From IMG/VR virus record IMGVR_UViG_3300048586_000207, positions 1 to 41,314 of that record: a stretch of DNA of 41,314 nt. One strand, written 5' to 3'. The number at the start of each line of letters is the position of its first letter. Position 1 is the first letter of the stretch. The notes below the pieces were generated by a model. The model saw only the letters and a program-made list of their open reading frames with translations, was not told the origin of the DNA and ran no database searches. This DNA comes from a virus. Below are positions 22,599 through 30,139 of the stretch, piece by piece. A program made the translations under genes and the position numbers.

Positions 22599-22790
22599 GG
22601 TCCGATCCCGCCTGATCTGCTCCAGACGCTCCGGTGGCAGGGACGGCGCCGGCTCATCGAGCCGCACGATCACCCACGCCTGGCAGGCCTTGCAGTAGAT
22701 GCGTAACCGGCCGAGCGGGTGATCGATCTCTCCGAGGAAACGCCGGCACGACGGGCAGAGGATCGGCCGCAGCTCTGTCGCCGCGCTCAT
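22596..22790 (-). CDS. Com-like zinc-ribbon protein
   Basis: This 64-residue protein has CPSCRRFLGEI near its N-terminus and LRIYCKACQAWVIV later, the layout of Mu Com and related small zinc fingers (C-x2-C ... C-x2-C with an aromatic after the second pair). The ATG at 22790 overlaps the TerL stop (TGATG), so this start was chosen over the upstream GTG. In Mu, Com opens a hairpin that hides the mom ribosome site. Here the next gene has its Shine-Dalgarno inside a hairpin, which makes a similar role worth testing. Confidence 0.75.
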   Translation of the reverse strand: MSAATELRPILCPSCRRFLGEIDHPLGRLRIYCKACQAWVIVRLDEPAPSLPPERLEQIRRDRT

Positions 22791-24331
22791 CAACGCCACA
22801 CCGACGGCGAGGTCAGGACGGCGGGGGCGACCTTCACCGGCGTCCCGTGCCGCAGGTCGTGCCAGCTCCAGAAGGCCGCATCGACCAGGTCGAACGGCTT
22901 GATCAAGAGGTAGCGCCTGAGCGCCCGCTGAAGCGTCTCGTGCGTGCCGATCACATGGACGAGGCGCCCCTTCTCGTAGTCGGCCAGCATCTGCGAGGCC
23001 CGGTGCGCTTTCGGGCCGTGTCCCGCGCCGGCCTTGTCCTGCCGGAATTGCGGCGCCCGCTCCTTGCGGCCCAGCTCGCCCGAGGCACGCAGCTGCTCAA
23101 CCACGCCGGCATAGGTGCTCTTCCAGGTATCGCCGCCCTGATCGGTCTCCACGCCGACGCATTCCGCCTTGAGTTCGAGCGCCTTGCGCAGCGCCCGGGT
23201 CAGCGCGTCATCCGGCGAGGTGCGCGCCTCCCACGAGAAGAGCCGGTAGATCGTGCCGTCCGCTGCCAGCCCGTCGGCCTGGATGCCGTGCGCGTCCGAG
23301 CGATCGGTATCCGTGACGGCCGGATCCACCCAGACAACGATCCGCTCCAGCGCCGGCACCGCGCTCCATTCGCAGTGCCGGAACGTGAGGTGCCCGAAGA
23401 TGCCGCCGTCGACGTTGCCGACCTCGTGCTGCTTTTCGCGCAGGAAGGCGGTCAGCCCGATCTCGTTCAGCTCGGCTTGGAGCTCCGGGATCCCCATCGC
23501 CGGCCAGGTCGGCTCGCCATGGGTGATGATCGCCTTGCCGCTCCGCTGCTCGGTCACCAGATTGCGAATCGCCGGATGCGGCCCCGAGACGATGCGATCG
23601 GCGAGGAAGTCGGCGCGGCCGTCGGCGAGCCGCGACACGATGCCGTGCTCGTGGATGAGGTTCTGCGCCACCAGCACGGCGGCGTGCGCGGCCCGCGACG
23701 GCAGCAGCGATTGCGTGATGGTGGCGATCTTCTTCTCGACGGTGCCCGGCGAATCGAGCAGGCCGTCGATGTCATCGAAGATGAGGATGTCCGGGCGGTC
23801 CTCATCGATCTTGGCCCCGCGCGCCGCGGTATCGAGGCCGATCGCATCGAGGGTAAACCCGCTCGCCGTGCGGAGCCGATTCCGGCGCCAGCCGGCGGCG
23901 TTGCCGTACTTGCCCAGCTTGCGTTGCGAGGCGGCCGGGTAGTGCTGCGTGAAGGTGCGCGATTCGAGGAGCCCGCCGACGTTCTTGACGTGATCGTCCG
24001 CCCGTTCCTGGGTGGCGCAGATGTAGAGCCCGTACCGGCGCGTCTGCCGCGCAGCGACCATGGCGCAGGCCACCTCGGTGCTGGTCGATTTGGCGAAGCC
24101 ACGCGGCCAGATCGCCACGAACGGCGCGGCCGGCGCACCCGACTCGATCGCCCACGCCCACTGCCAGAACTGCTCGTGGTAGGCCGCATACGGGGGCCAG
24201 AGGTAGCCGGCGAAGTTCTCGGCAATCCACTCCTGCCAGGTTCCGGGTTCGGTGCGCTGACGAAATGATCGGATCTTTTCGAGCATATAGCCGGTCGCTT
24301 TGACCGCTTCGGACTGCGAGACGACTTCCAT
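22790..24331 (-). CDS. terL: terminase large subunit
   Basis: The 513-residue protein has an ATPase with Walker A WPRGFAKST (75-83), Walker B DILIFDDID (181-189) and, after a linker, a nuclease with VVWVDPAVTDTDRSD (acidic D336) and a later GVETDQGGDTW. It cuts and pumps DNA into the prohead through the portal. The ATG overlaps the TerS stop as TGATG. The length is normal for the family. The presence of both active sites supports headful or site-specific packaging, which cannot be told apart from sequence alone. Confidence 0.93.
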   Translation of the reverse strand: MEVVSQSEAVKATGYMLEKIRSFRQRTEPGTWQEWIAENFAGYLWPPYAAYHEQFWQWAWAIESGAPAAPFVAIWPRGFAKSTSTEVACAMVAARQTRRYGLYICATQERADDHVKNVGGLLESRTFTQHYPAASQRKLGKYGNAAGWRRNRLRTASGFTLDAIGLDTAARGAKIDEDRPDILIFDDIDGLLDSPGTVEKKIATITQSLLPSRAAHAAVLVAQNLIHEHGIVSRLADGRADFLADRIVSGPHPAIRNLVTEQRSGKAIITHGEPTWPAMGIPELQAELNEIGLTAFLREKQHEVGNVDGGIFGHLTFRHCEWSAVPALERIVVWVDPAVTDTDRSDAHGIQADGLAADGTIYRLFSWEARTSPDDALTRALRKALELKAECVGVETDQGGDTWKSTYAGVVEQLRASGELGRKERAPQFRQDKAGAGHGPKAHRASQMLADYEKGRLVHVIGTHETLQRALRRYLLIKPFDLVDAAFWSWHDLRHGTPVKVAPAVLTSPSVWR

Positions 24332-24795
24332 CACACCCCCGCTCGTTGCGCCGCCAGGAAGGTGGCAACGCTCGCCTGAAGCTCTACACGCTCGTCCGGG
24401 GTCAGGCCGAAGCGATCGGCAGTCTCCGCGATCACCTGCTCGATATTGATCTTCTGTGGGGCGTCAAGGCCGAGCAGCCGGGCGCGGCGCTCCAGCACCT
24501 TGATCGCCACTTCGACGGCGCGGGGGTTGCCATCGAGCACCTTGGGCCAAAGCCCGTCGAGCATCGCATCCATGCGGGCAACTTCGAGCGCCCGGAGATC
24601 ATCAGCCGGCTCCTGGAGGGTCTTGCGCAGCGCCGCCTTCACCGCGTTGTGCGCACTGGACGGACCGCCATAGCCCAACTCCTGAGCGATGGCCTCATAG
24701 GACTTGCCGGCCTTGCGCAACTCGAGCGCGGCGCGCTGGCGTTCGACGGCCGTGAGGCGTTTTTCACTCGTCATGGATTCAGTGCGACCCGCCAT
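24331..24795 (-). CDS. terS: terminase small subunit
   Basis: The 154-residue protein has an N-terminal helix-turn-helix of the usual TerS kind (TAVERQRAALELRKAGKSYEAIAQELGYG, with the turn at GKSYEAIA), then long helices and a C-terminal segment (INIEQVIAETADRFGLTPDERV) typical of phage terminase small subunits. It binds the packaging site and hands DNA to TerL. The ATG at 24795 follows GAGGGG; the longer upstream frame is shadow. A 7-bp dyad lies just ahead of the ribosome site. Confidence 0.82.
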   Translation of the reverse strand: MAGRTESMTSEKRLTAVERQRAALELRKAGKSYEAIAQELGYGGPSSAHNAVKAALRKTLQEPADDLRALEVARMDAMLDGLWPKVLDGNPRAVEVAIKVLERRARLLGLDAPQKINIEQVIAETADRFGLTPDERVELQASVATFLAAQRAGV

Positions 24796-24807
24796 CACCG
24801 GCCCCTC

Positions 24808-24844
24808 GATGTTGTCGTATGCAACATCATTTGACCCTATTCTA
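24808..24844 (-). promoter_or_regulatory. promoter and dyad ahead of the terminase genes
   Basis: A -10-like TAGAAT (24844-24839, minus strand) is followed by the inverted repeat GATGTTG-tcgtatg-CAACATC (24808-24828), which ends where the GAGGGG of the terS ribosome site begins. The dyad could be an operator or an mRNA hairpin. No good -35 is seen. This may be where late transcription starts. Confidence 0.4.
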
Positions 24845-25076
24845 CATGGTCCGGGCGGTGCGCCTTCGCCTCGTCCATCGCCGCCGCGATGCCGGTCTGG
24901 AGCCGCTGGATGCGCAGCTGCTGGGCCGTGATGGTCTCCCGCATGCCGGCGATCACCAGCGACTGCCCCCGGATGGTGTGCGCCTGCTCGGTCACGAGGG
25001 CGCGGAGTTCGCGCAGTTCGCGGGCCTGCGTTTCGATGGTGCGCGCCGTGGCGTCGGCGTAGGTGGGATCGATCAT
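24837..25076 (-). CDS. coiled-coil protein, hypothetical
   Basis: The 79-residue protein is a single long amphipathic helix (TIETQARELRELRALVTEQ, then ITAQQLRIQRLQ) with no membrane segment. Its ATG overlaps the upstream stop (ATGA). It stands directly before the terminase genes. A packaging or assembly accessory role is possible; nothing further can be said. Confidence 0.7.
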   Translation of the reverse strand: MIDPTYADATARTIETQARELRELRALVTEQAHTIRGQSLVIAGMRETITAQQLRIQRLQTGIAAAMDEAKAHRPDHVE

Positions 25077-25399
25077 GCGTCACCGTCCAGCCCAAGGAGG
25101 GCGAAAAGGTCGCGGCGGGCCTGTGCTTCCGTCTCGATCACGTTCCGATCAACGCCCATGGGCAGCCCATTCGCATGACGGCGATTCGCGTTGTGCCCGA
25201 CGTCGTGGGCGGCACGAATCAATCGCCCAATGGCCAGATCGATCTCCGGTTCCATCGCCCGCAACGCGGCGGTGACGGCGGCTTCGGCCATCGCTGAGTA
25301 GAGGGTGCGATTCCATGCCGGATGCACCTCCTTTTGCCCATGTCGCGTCTTCCAAAGTTCGCGCGCCGCCGCCTCGATCACGCGGTCATCGATCGCCAT
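25073..25399 (-). CDS. hypothetical early protein
   Basis: The 108-residue helical protein (MAIDDRVIEAAARELWKTR, then AMAEAAVTAALRAMEPEID) is of the kind often coded in actinophage and Chloroflexota phage early regions, with a start like MSDRVIEAAA. The ATG shares its A with the TGA of the RusA-like gene. Residues 62-90 include IRAAHDVGHNANRRHA. No catalytic motif is seen. Confidence 0.75.
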   Translation of the reverse strand: MAIDDRVIEAAARELWKTRHGQKEVHPAWNRTLYSAMAEAAVTAALRAMEPEIDLAIGRLIRAAHDVGHNANRRHANGLPMGVDRNVIETEAQARRDLFALLGLDGDA

Positions 25400-25785
25400 C
25401 ACGCCGCCTCCACAAGCTCGATCTCGATATAGCCCAGGTTCGCCGGGTCCGGCTCCGTCCGGATCTCGATGCACTCCCAGCCGGCATCCTCTCCCCCGGT
25501 CAGCACGTCGGCCAGCCCATCGATCGCCGCCTTGATCCCGTAGTGCCCGTGGAGATTCAGTTGATCCATCGGCTGCGCCACCTGCCGGGCAAGCAGCCCC
25601 ACGGTGACCCGGAACCGGACCGGTGGGGTCAGGGTCAGGCCGGCGGCTTTGGCGATCCACCCGGCCTGCTCCCGGATCTCCTTGACGTACCGCGCTCGTT
25701 TGCGCCAGTGGGCGCGGCCGTTCGGCCCGTACTGCTGCGTCACCGGGGCGATGATGCGGAACGCGAGGGGGGTGCGGGTGGCCAT
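25399..25785 (-). CDS. RusA-like Holliday junction resolvase
   Basis: The 128-residue protein has the RusA fold signature: GRAHWRKRARYVKEIREQA near the N-terminus, then D74-Q-L-N77, K85, D89-G-L and an acidic pair E99-D100 before AGW. In RusA enzymes such conserved aspartates hold the metal and the lysine assists cleavage of four-way DNA junctions. This suits the recombination-based replication implied by the RecT-like gene. The ATG overlaps the upstream TGA; one GTG earlier is possible. Confidence 0.8.
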   Translation of the reverse strand: MATRTPLAFRIIAPVTQQYGPNGRAHWRKRARYVKEIREQAGWIAKAAGLTLTPPVRFRVTVGLLARQVAQPMDQLNLHGHYGIKAAIDGLADVLTGGEDAGWECIEIRTEPDPANLGYIEIELVEAA

Positions 25786-25937
25786 CACCGCAACGCCTCC
25801 AGGTCGCGCCGGAAATTGGCCTCGGCTTCCTCATCTCCGGCCAGCACGGCGGCAATGAGCGCCATCGCCACGATCCGGCGCGTCTCCCGCCGTCGCCGCT
25901 CCCGCCGCTGTCGCCACCAGGTGCGCGGGCCGGTCAT
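25785..25937 (-). CDS. short basic protein, hypothetical
   Basis: The 50-residue product starts with a very Arg-rich half (residues 5-21, WRQRRERRRRETRR) followed by a helical acidic half (AGDEEAEANFRRDLEALR). Start and stop overlap both neighbours (ATGA and TGATG), which is the best evidence that it is real. The function is unknown; a nucleic acid contact is plausible from charge alone. Confidence 0.6.
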   Translation of the reverse strand: MTGPRTWWRQRRERRRRETRRIVAMALIAAVLAGDEEAEANFRRDLEALR

Positions 25938-26137
25938 GACGCGGCCTTTCGGGCGGCGATGAGGCGAAGCGCGATCTGGTCAACGTAGGCGTGATAGTCG
26001 TCATACGCTTGCCGCCATTTCTCTCGATCACGGACGGCCTGCGTGCGACGCCAGCGACTCACCACCTCGAATACCTCGTCACGCGCGAAGTCCAGCTCGG
26101 ATGTCTCAAAATCCGCCTCGGTCGGCTCGGCCTGCAT
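25934..26137 (-). pseudogene. C-terminal part of a split early gene
   Basis: The frame reads MQAEPTEADFETSELDF and on to the typical end LRLIAARKAAS. The neighbouring intact protein at 26743-27036 has AAMQVEPTEVEIEA in its middle, showing that this is an internal stretch and not a natural start. An 11-base tandem duplication at 26131-26152 shifted the frame. Translation may still restart at the ATG 26137 inside the duplicated unit. Function unknown. Confidence 0.7.
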
Positions 26138-26274
26138 CGCGCCTGCATCGCGCCTGCCCGGTAGGCGTCAAGCGTGGCAATCGCCACCCGCGCCATGCTG
26201 TCGGCATTCCACCCGCCGCCGCTCCGTTCCATCTCGTTCCAGAGCGCCGTGCGCACCGCATCCCGTTCGCTCAT
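26059..26274 (-). pseudogene. N-terminal part of a split early gene
   Basis: The intact N-terminus (MSERDAVRTALWNEMERS, DSMARVAIATLDAYRAGAM) resembles the start of the protein at 26743-27036 (MSELRDRVAMAIYAV). After AGAMQA the frame is lost and continues with Arg/Pro/Ser-rich out-of-frame residues to 26059. Removing one 11-base unit gives AGAMQAEPTEADF, joining it to the downstream part for a protein of about 110 residues. Confidence 0.7.
26131..26152. repeat. 11-base tandem duplication that breaks a gene
   Basis: CCTGCATCGCG occurs twice in direct tandem (26131-26141 and 26142-26152). Since 11 is not a multiple of three, it shifts the reading frame of the early gene in which it lies. Confidence 0.85.
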
Positions 26275-26495
26275 GCGTCAACCCCCGAAACGATGTCGCG
26301 GCCATGCCACACGATCACGCGGGTATCGGTATTCGCCGCGTAAACACGGCCACACGCATCGCAGGCGTTCTCATCATCGAGCTGGACGTAGACCAGATCC
26401 TCAGCTCCGCACGCGCACTGAATGACGGCGCAGGTATCCACCCAATTGATGCGCCTGACTTCCGGGAGTTGCACGACTGTGTTTTGCTCACTCAT
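26271..26495 (-). CDS. small zinc-ribbon protein of the early region
   Basis: The 74-residue protein has cysteines at CAVIQCACG and CDACGRVY, about 18 residues apart, forming a C-x-C ... C-x2-C zinc ribbon. Both ends overlap neighbours by ATGA. It is not next to a leader hairpin, unlike the other three zinc ribbons. Function unknown. Confidence 0.7.
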   Translation of the reverse strand: MSEQNTVVQLPEVRRINWVDTCAVIQCACGAEDLVYVQLDDENACDACGRVYAANTDTRVIVWHGRDIVSGVDA

Positions 26496-26746
26496 CTCAC
26501 GTCCTCCTGCCCGGCCTTCCGGGCGGACACCCGTGCGATTGCGTCGTTGACCAGCGGTGTCAGATCGCCGTACAGCGCGGTGCGCAGGCCGATAGCGACC
26601 TGCTGGCTATAGCGTTTGCCGAAGGTACGATCCTCGATCAGGTCGTAAAGCTCGCGATGCGCTCCATCACGAAACGTGCTGGAACGGTCCTCATCCGTGA
26701 AGCACTCGTTTTGCACGGACTCCCAGTCCGACACCGTAAGTTTCAT
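26492..26746 (-). CDS. hypothetical early protein
   Basis: The 84-residue protein (MKLTVSDWESVQNECF, DLIEDRTFGKRYSQQVAIGL) is acidic and likely alpha-helical. Both ends overlap neighbours, which supports expression. It has no recognised motif. Confidence 0.7.
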   Translation of the reverse strand: MKLTVSDWESVQNECFTDEDRSSTFRDGAHRELYDLIEDRTFGKRYSQQVAIGLRTALYGDLTPLVNDAIARVSARKAGQEDVR

Positions 26747-27036
26747 GCCTGATCTCCGTTCTGCCCGGCATTCCGGGCGGCGATGAGAGTGGTAAGCAGA
26801 TCAGTCACGGCATCGTCGCAGTCGTCGGGCCGGTCCCATTCGATGCTGTTTCGGCGCAACCATCCATGAACCGCCTCGATCTCCACCTCGGTCGGCTCGA
26901 CCTGCATCGCGGCGATGGCGGCGTCAGCCTTGCTCCGGTAATCAGCGCGGAGCCATTCCGCCTCCGACGCCCAATGCTCCTCATCGTTGACCACGGCATA
27001 GATCGCCATCGCCACCCGGTCTCGCAGCTCGCTCAT
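26743..27036 (-). CDS. hypothetical early protein, paralogue of the split gene
   Basis: The 97-residue protein starts MSELRDRVAMAIYAVVND and contains DAAIAAMQVEPTEVEIEAVH and a final LLTTLIAARNAG. This pattern is common in phage early genes of high-GC hosts and is shared with the broken gene at 25934-26274, so the two look like duplicates. The ATG at 27036 overlaps the upstream TGA; two GTG codons lie just before it. Function unknown. Confidence 0.72.
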   Translation of the reverse strand: MSELRDRVAMAIYAVVNDEEHWASEAEWLRADYRSKADAAIAAMQVEPTEVEIEAVHGWLRRNSIEWDRPDDCDDAVTDLLTTLIAARNAGQNGDQA

Positions 27037-27254
27037 CACCACACCCGCTTCAGTTCCGCCCGCCGCTCGGCGAGCTCACGAATCCGCGCCTCGATGGCTT
27101 CCCGGGGAATGTAGTAGCGGGCCATCGGGTAGCTGAAGCAGCGGATGCGCCCCTGCTTGATGTCCTCATTGAGCTGGTTCAGCGGGTAACGGTACTGCCG
27201 CACCACGTCCGCCTTGGTCAGGAGCTCGCATGCCCGGTCTTGTCGCTCGCTCAT
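27036..27254 (-). CDS. excisionase-like small DNA-binding protein
   Basis: The 72-residue protein looks like a winged helix of the excisionase/MerR sort: LLTKADVVRQYRYPLNQLNE (helix-turn-helix), IKQGRIRCFSYPMARYYIPR (wing and tyrosine/proline pattern), then a helix. Proteins of this kind bend DNA for excision or act as regulators. It could be the recombination directionality factor for the serine integrase, though such factors have no common sequence. That is a guess. Confidence 0.6.
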   Translation of the reverse strand: MSERQDRACELLTKADVVRQYRYPLNQLNEDIKQGRIRCFSYPMARYYIPREAIEARIRELAERRAELKRVW

Positions 27255-27478
27255 CCCCGCGCCTCCTTCCGCCGTTCCTGTTCCTTCGCCACCCGCCGCG
27301 CCACCGCATCGCGCGCGGCCGCATACGCCTTGAGCTTGCCCCGCACGAACGGCTGATCGGGTTTGGTGGCCGCCCGCGCCGCCGCTTCCACCACGGAGAC
27401 GGCGCTATCCAGCCGGGTCAGGGCCTCGAACCAGCCCGCGTACTCGTCGTCGGTCATGGGCTTGCTTTTGGCGCTCAT
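27251..27478 (-). CDS. hypothetical early protein
   Basis: The 75-residue helical, basic protein (DDEYAGWFEALTRLDSAVS, VRGKLKAYAAARDAVARRV) has no recognised motif. It has ATGA overlaps at both ends. Confidence 0.68.
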   Translation of the reverse strand: MSAKSKPMTDDEYAGWFEALTRLDSAVSVVEAAARAATKPDQPFVRGKLKAYAAARDAVARRVAKEQERRKEARG

Positions 27479-27771
27479 GGCGTCACCTCGTGGAAGAGTC
27501 CAGCCTGCTGCGGCGCGTGCGAGGGCGTGACGAAGATCTCGTCATCGTGGGCGTTGAACCAGCGATCTCCCTCGCGTCGAATGTTGTTGAGCCAGAAGTG
27601 CGACTCCCGCCGGCCGGGCCGAGGCGCGCCGGGAGCGATCAGCTCAAGCGAGATGAGGCCTCGGTCGAGCGGATAGATGTCCCAGACCTCATACGGGCCG
27701 GTGTTGTAGCTCGTCGAAACAATGTCGCCGGTGCTGATGCCGAGCGCGGTCTTGAAGGGCGGTTTGCTCAT
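27475..27771 (-). CDS. hypothetical early protein
   Basis: The 98-residue protein is beta-rich (GDIVSTSYNTGPYEVWDIYP, LISLELIAPG, HFWLNNIRREGDRWF), with the look of a small SH3-like or YorP-like fold. It has ATGA overlaps at both ends. Function unknown. Confidence 0.68.
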   Translation of the reverse strand: MSKPPFKTALGISTGDIVSTSYNTGPYEVWDIYPLDRGLISLELIAPGAPRPGRRESHFWLNNIRREGDRWFNAHDDEIFVTPSHAPQQAGLFHEVTP

Positions 27772-28208
27772 ACCGGCACCACCGCTTCCAGGTTGCGCAC
27801 CGAGCGCCCCAGCAAGTGCGCCAGCGCCATATGCCAGTCCGGAACGACCGTGACGTCCGATCGTTCCGTCACGCCCATCTGGTAGAAGATGTTTTCCGCC
27901 GGGCCAACGACGATGATCGGGATCCTCAGCGCCAGCGCGTACCCGGCCTCGACGTGCCGGCCGCCGCTCATGTAGCCCACCGTTCGCCGTTCGGTGAAAG
28001 CAATCAACACATCTGATGCCTCGATGTCTTCCAGGTCTTCCAAGGCGAAGGTGGCGAGCGTCTCGTCGGTGTAGACGGCATTCGCATCATCCAGCCCGTG
28101 CCCACCGAGCCAGCGGCTGGTCACCGTCAGACCGATCTGCCGAAGTTCGTCCCGATAGGTCCGCAGTTCATGGCCCCGACTGAAGCGGGATGCAAGGTAG
28201 ATCTTCAC
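27768..28208 (-). CDS. nucleoside 2-deoxyribosyltransferase-like protein
   Basis: The 146-residue protein begins MKIYLASRFSRGHELRTYRD and has LEDIEASDVLIAFTE (D66) and GGRHVEAGYALA (E87), the layout of nucleoside deoxyribosyltransferase-like enzymes in which the glutamate is the nucleophile. Relatives in phages are common. They may exchange bases on deoxynucleosides or cut N-glycosidic bonds of nucleotides. It sits among early genes, so nucleotide salvage or removal of a nucleotide signal are both possible. The fold call is good, the substrate unknown. Confidence 0.75.
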   Translation of the reverse strand: MKIYLASRFSRGHELRTYRDELRQIGLTVTSRWLGGHGLDDANAVYTDETLATFALEDLEDIEASDVLIAFTERRTVGYMSGGRHVEAGYALALRIPIIVVGPAENIFYQMGVTERSDVTVVPDWHMALAHLLGRSVRNLEAVVPV

Positions 28209-28642
28209 ATCGTCACCCCGCTCGCTTCGGCCTCGAGCGCGGCCAGCTTGGTCCGGATCGCGACGTTGACGCTGATCGCGCCGTTCGTCCGCTCCCAGCC
28301 GCGCACCAGGGACAGCGACACGCCGAGCCGGGCCGCCAGCGCTTCAGCGTCGATGCCGAGCAGCGCCATCAGGCGACGGACGCGCACCGCCGTCCAGATG
28401 TCACCGTCATCAGCCGGCGCGGTGCCGTTCGTCCGGGGCGGCGTGCTTGCCGCCGTGACTGCCGCTGGCGCTGCACTGGCCACCGTGGCGCGCAGGGTGA
28501 CCGACTGCGGCTGGAAGAGGGTTTCGGGCACGTCGAGCACGAGCGTTGCCGTGAGCTCGCCCTTCTTCGGCTTGCTGTCCGAGCGGGTGGCGAGCCGGAT
28601 GCCGCCGTCCGCCGTGAGATAGACCGTGGTCGTGATGATCAT
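28205..28642 (-). CDS. protein with C-terminal XRE-type helix-turn-helix
   Basis: The 145-residue protein has an N-terminal beta part (MIITTTVYLTADGGIRLAT), a long Ala/Thr/Pro linker and a C-terminal HTH (VRRLMALLGIDAEALAARLG, SLSLVRGWERTNGAI). The HTH at the C-terminus is an unusual order. It could regulate early or late genes; no target can be named. Confidence 0.7.
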   Translation of the reverse strand: MIITTTVYLTADGGIRLATRSDSKPKKGELTATLVLDVPETLFQPQSVTLRATVASAAPAAVTAASTPPRTNGTAPADDGDIWTAVRVRRLMALLGIDAEALAARLGVSLSLVRGWERTNGAISVNVAIRTKLAALEAEASGVTM

Positions 28643-28971
28643 GCCTGTACCTCCGCGATCACCGCGTGCTGGAGCGCGATCCGCTCATACCGCGCATTGA
28701 GATCCCGCAGCTCGTCCCACGACTTGCCGCGTGCCTGCGCGGCGAGGTCCTGCAACTCCGGCGTCATCTGGACGTGAACGATCTCCACCGCGCCGTCATG
28801 TTTGGCATACCCGGCCAGGCGCTCCAACGCGGCGATCTGCTCGTCTATCGCCTCGATCCCGCGCTCAATCCCATGCTTCTCGTCTTCAAGCTCCTCGATT
28901 TGGCTGTCCAGACTGTCCCATTCATTGGCGAGATCAGCGCGCTCACTCCTCAGGTCGTCCAGGGTCTTCAT
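28639..28971 (-). CDS. coiled-coil protein, hypothetical
   Basis: The 110-residue protein is a long coiled coil over residues 1-52 (LRSERADLANEWDSLDSQIE, KHGIERGIEAIDEQIAAL), followed by a short helical domain ending near RYERIALQHAVI. It has ATGA overlaps with both neighbours. Function unknown. Confidence 0.7.
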   Translation of the reverse strand: MKTLDDLRSERADLANEWDSLDSQIEELEDEKHGIERGIEAIDEQIAALERLAGYAKHDGAVEIVHVQMTPELQDLAAQARGKSWDELRDLNARYERIALQHAVIAEVQA

Positions 28972-29255
28972 CTGTTCGTCTCCATGCCGGTGAACAACGG
29001 CAGCCCGGCCAGATCCGGGGCTGCGGACGGCGGAACGAGCGGCGCCGGCCGGTCAAGGGCGATGAACTGCTGGAAGCAGCGCTCGCGGGCCGCGCTCAGG
29101 TTGGCGATGCTCTCCAGGAGCGCATCGGCCCGCCGCGCCTGCCCGTCCCGCCGCAGCGCGGCCCACTGGGCCCGCATGGCCGCGATCCGGGCGTCGAACT
29201 GGGTGAGCTTGTCCAGGTAGGCCGCAATGCGGGCCTGCGGGTCATCGGTGGTCAT
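28968..29255 (-). CDS. hypothetical helical early protein
   Basis: The 95-residue protein is helical over residues 7-70 (ARIAAYLDKLTQFDARIAAM, ALLESIANLSAARERCFQQF) with a Pro-rich end. It overlaps both neighbours by ATGA. Function unknown. Confidence 0.68.
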   Translation of the reverse strand: MTTDDPQARIAAYLDKLTQFDARIAAMRAQWAALRRDGQARRADALLESIANLSAARERCFQQFIALDRPAPLVPPSAAPDLAGLPLFTGMETNR

Positions 29256-30133
29256 CGGGTCGCCTCCTCCGTCATCGCGATCTCAAACCAGAAGCGTCCA
29301 CCGCCGCGTGCCGATCGAAACTCATCGATCGTTCGTGCGTGCTTTGCGCTATTGCAGGACCGGCACGCCGGTACGAGATTGTGGAGGTCGTTCCCGCCGC
29401 CACGCGACACGGGGTGCAGGTGGTCAACCTGGAAGGTCAGGAAGGGATCGAGATCACACCCGCAGTACCAGCACAATCCGTCGCTTTTGCTCCACACCGC
29501 CGATCGGATTTCACGGGAGATCGGTGAGCGCGCGGTGCCTGGCGCCGGCTCCGTCCTGGATCGCGGTCGCTTGACGGGTGTGATCTCCTTGACGTGGATG
29601 AGCCCGCGATCGACCCGAAAGACGCGCACCGGCGCTCCGCCATGTGCGGGGATGATCTCGGTCCCATCGTCCACGAGTGGGAACGTGCGATCAAGATCGG
29701 CTTGCTCGGCAAGCGCCTCGCCCCGTCGATCTGCTCGCCACGCGATCGGCACCAGTCGGTATTCCGGCCACGCCCACCACAGATCGTCATTGCGCCGGCA
29801 ATGTGCCTGTCGGCCACCGAGAAACTGGCGCGGATCGTTGGATCGATCGCCAATCACCGATTCCGGCGCAAGCGCGTCGAACCCGCGATGCCAGTGCTGG
29901 CCGTCGCAATACGGGCAGCGGATCACCCGCCAATACCATGCTTCGAGGGGCGTGCTACTTGGCAGCATGACCGGCTCATCGTCCGAGCCAAACACCATGG
30001 CCCAATGCAGATCAACGGGAGCGCTCGGCGCTCCGCTCCAGGTAGGCGTGCGCTTGAACGTCGGATGGAGCTGTCCGTGCTCCAGCACTTCGAGGTAGCG
30101 GAATGTTCGAGGGGATGTAGAATGCATACGCAA
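29252..30133 (-). CDS. large HNH endonuclease of the early region
   Basis: The 293-residue protein ends with a complete McrA-type HNH domain: CWYCGCD, QVDHLHPVSRGGGNDLHN, LVPACRSCNSAKHARTIDEF. An earlier CPYCDGQHWHRGFD suggests another metal site. The start is a TTG at 30133, six bases after AGGAGG; the first ATG (30127) would be twelve bases away. It has its own promoter-like leader with a hairpin. HNH enzymes near replication genes may nick DNA for replication, recombination or packaging, or may be selfish. The N-terminal 200 residues are not recognised. Confidence 0.8.
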   Translation of the reverse strand: MRMHSTSPRTFRYLEVLEHGQLHPTFKRTPTWSGAPSAPVDLHWAMVFGSDDEPVMLPSSTPLEAWYWRVIRCPYCDGQHWHRGFDALAPESVIGDRSNDPRQFLGGRQAHCRRNDDLWWAWPEYRLVPIAWRADRRGEALAEQADLDRTFPLVDDGTEIIPAHGGAPVRVFRVDRGLIHVKEITPVKRPRSRTEPAPGTARSPISREIRSAVWSKSDGLCWYCGCDLDPFLTFQVDHLHPVSRGGGNDLHNLVPACRSCNSAKHARTIDEFRSARGGGRFWFEIAMTEEATR

Positions 30134-30139
30134 CTCGGA

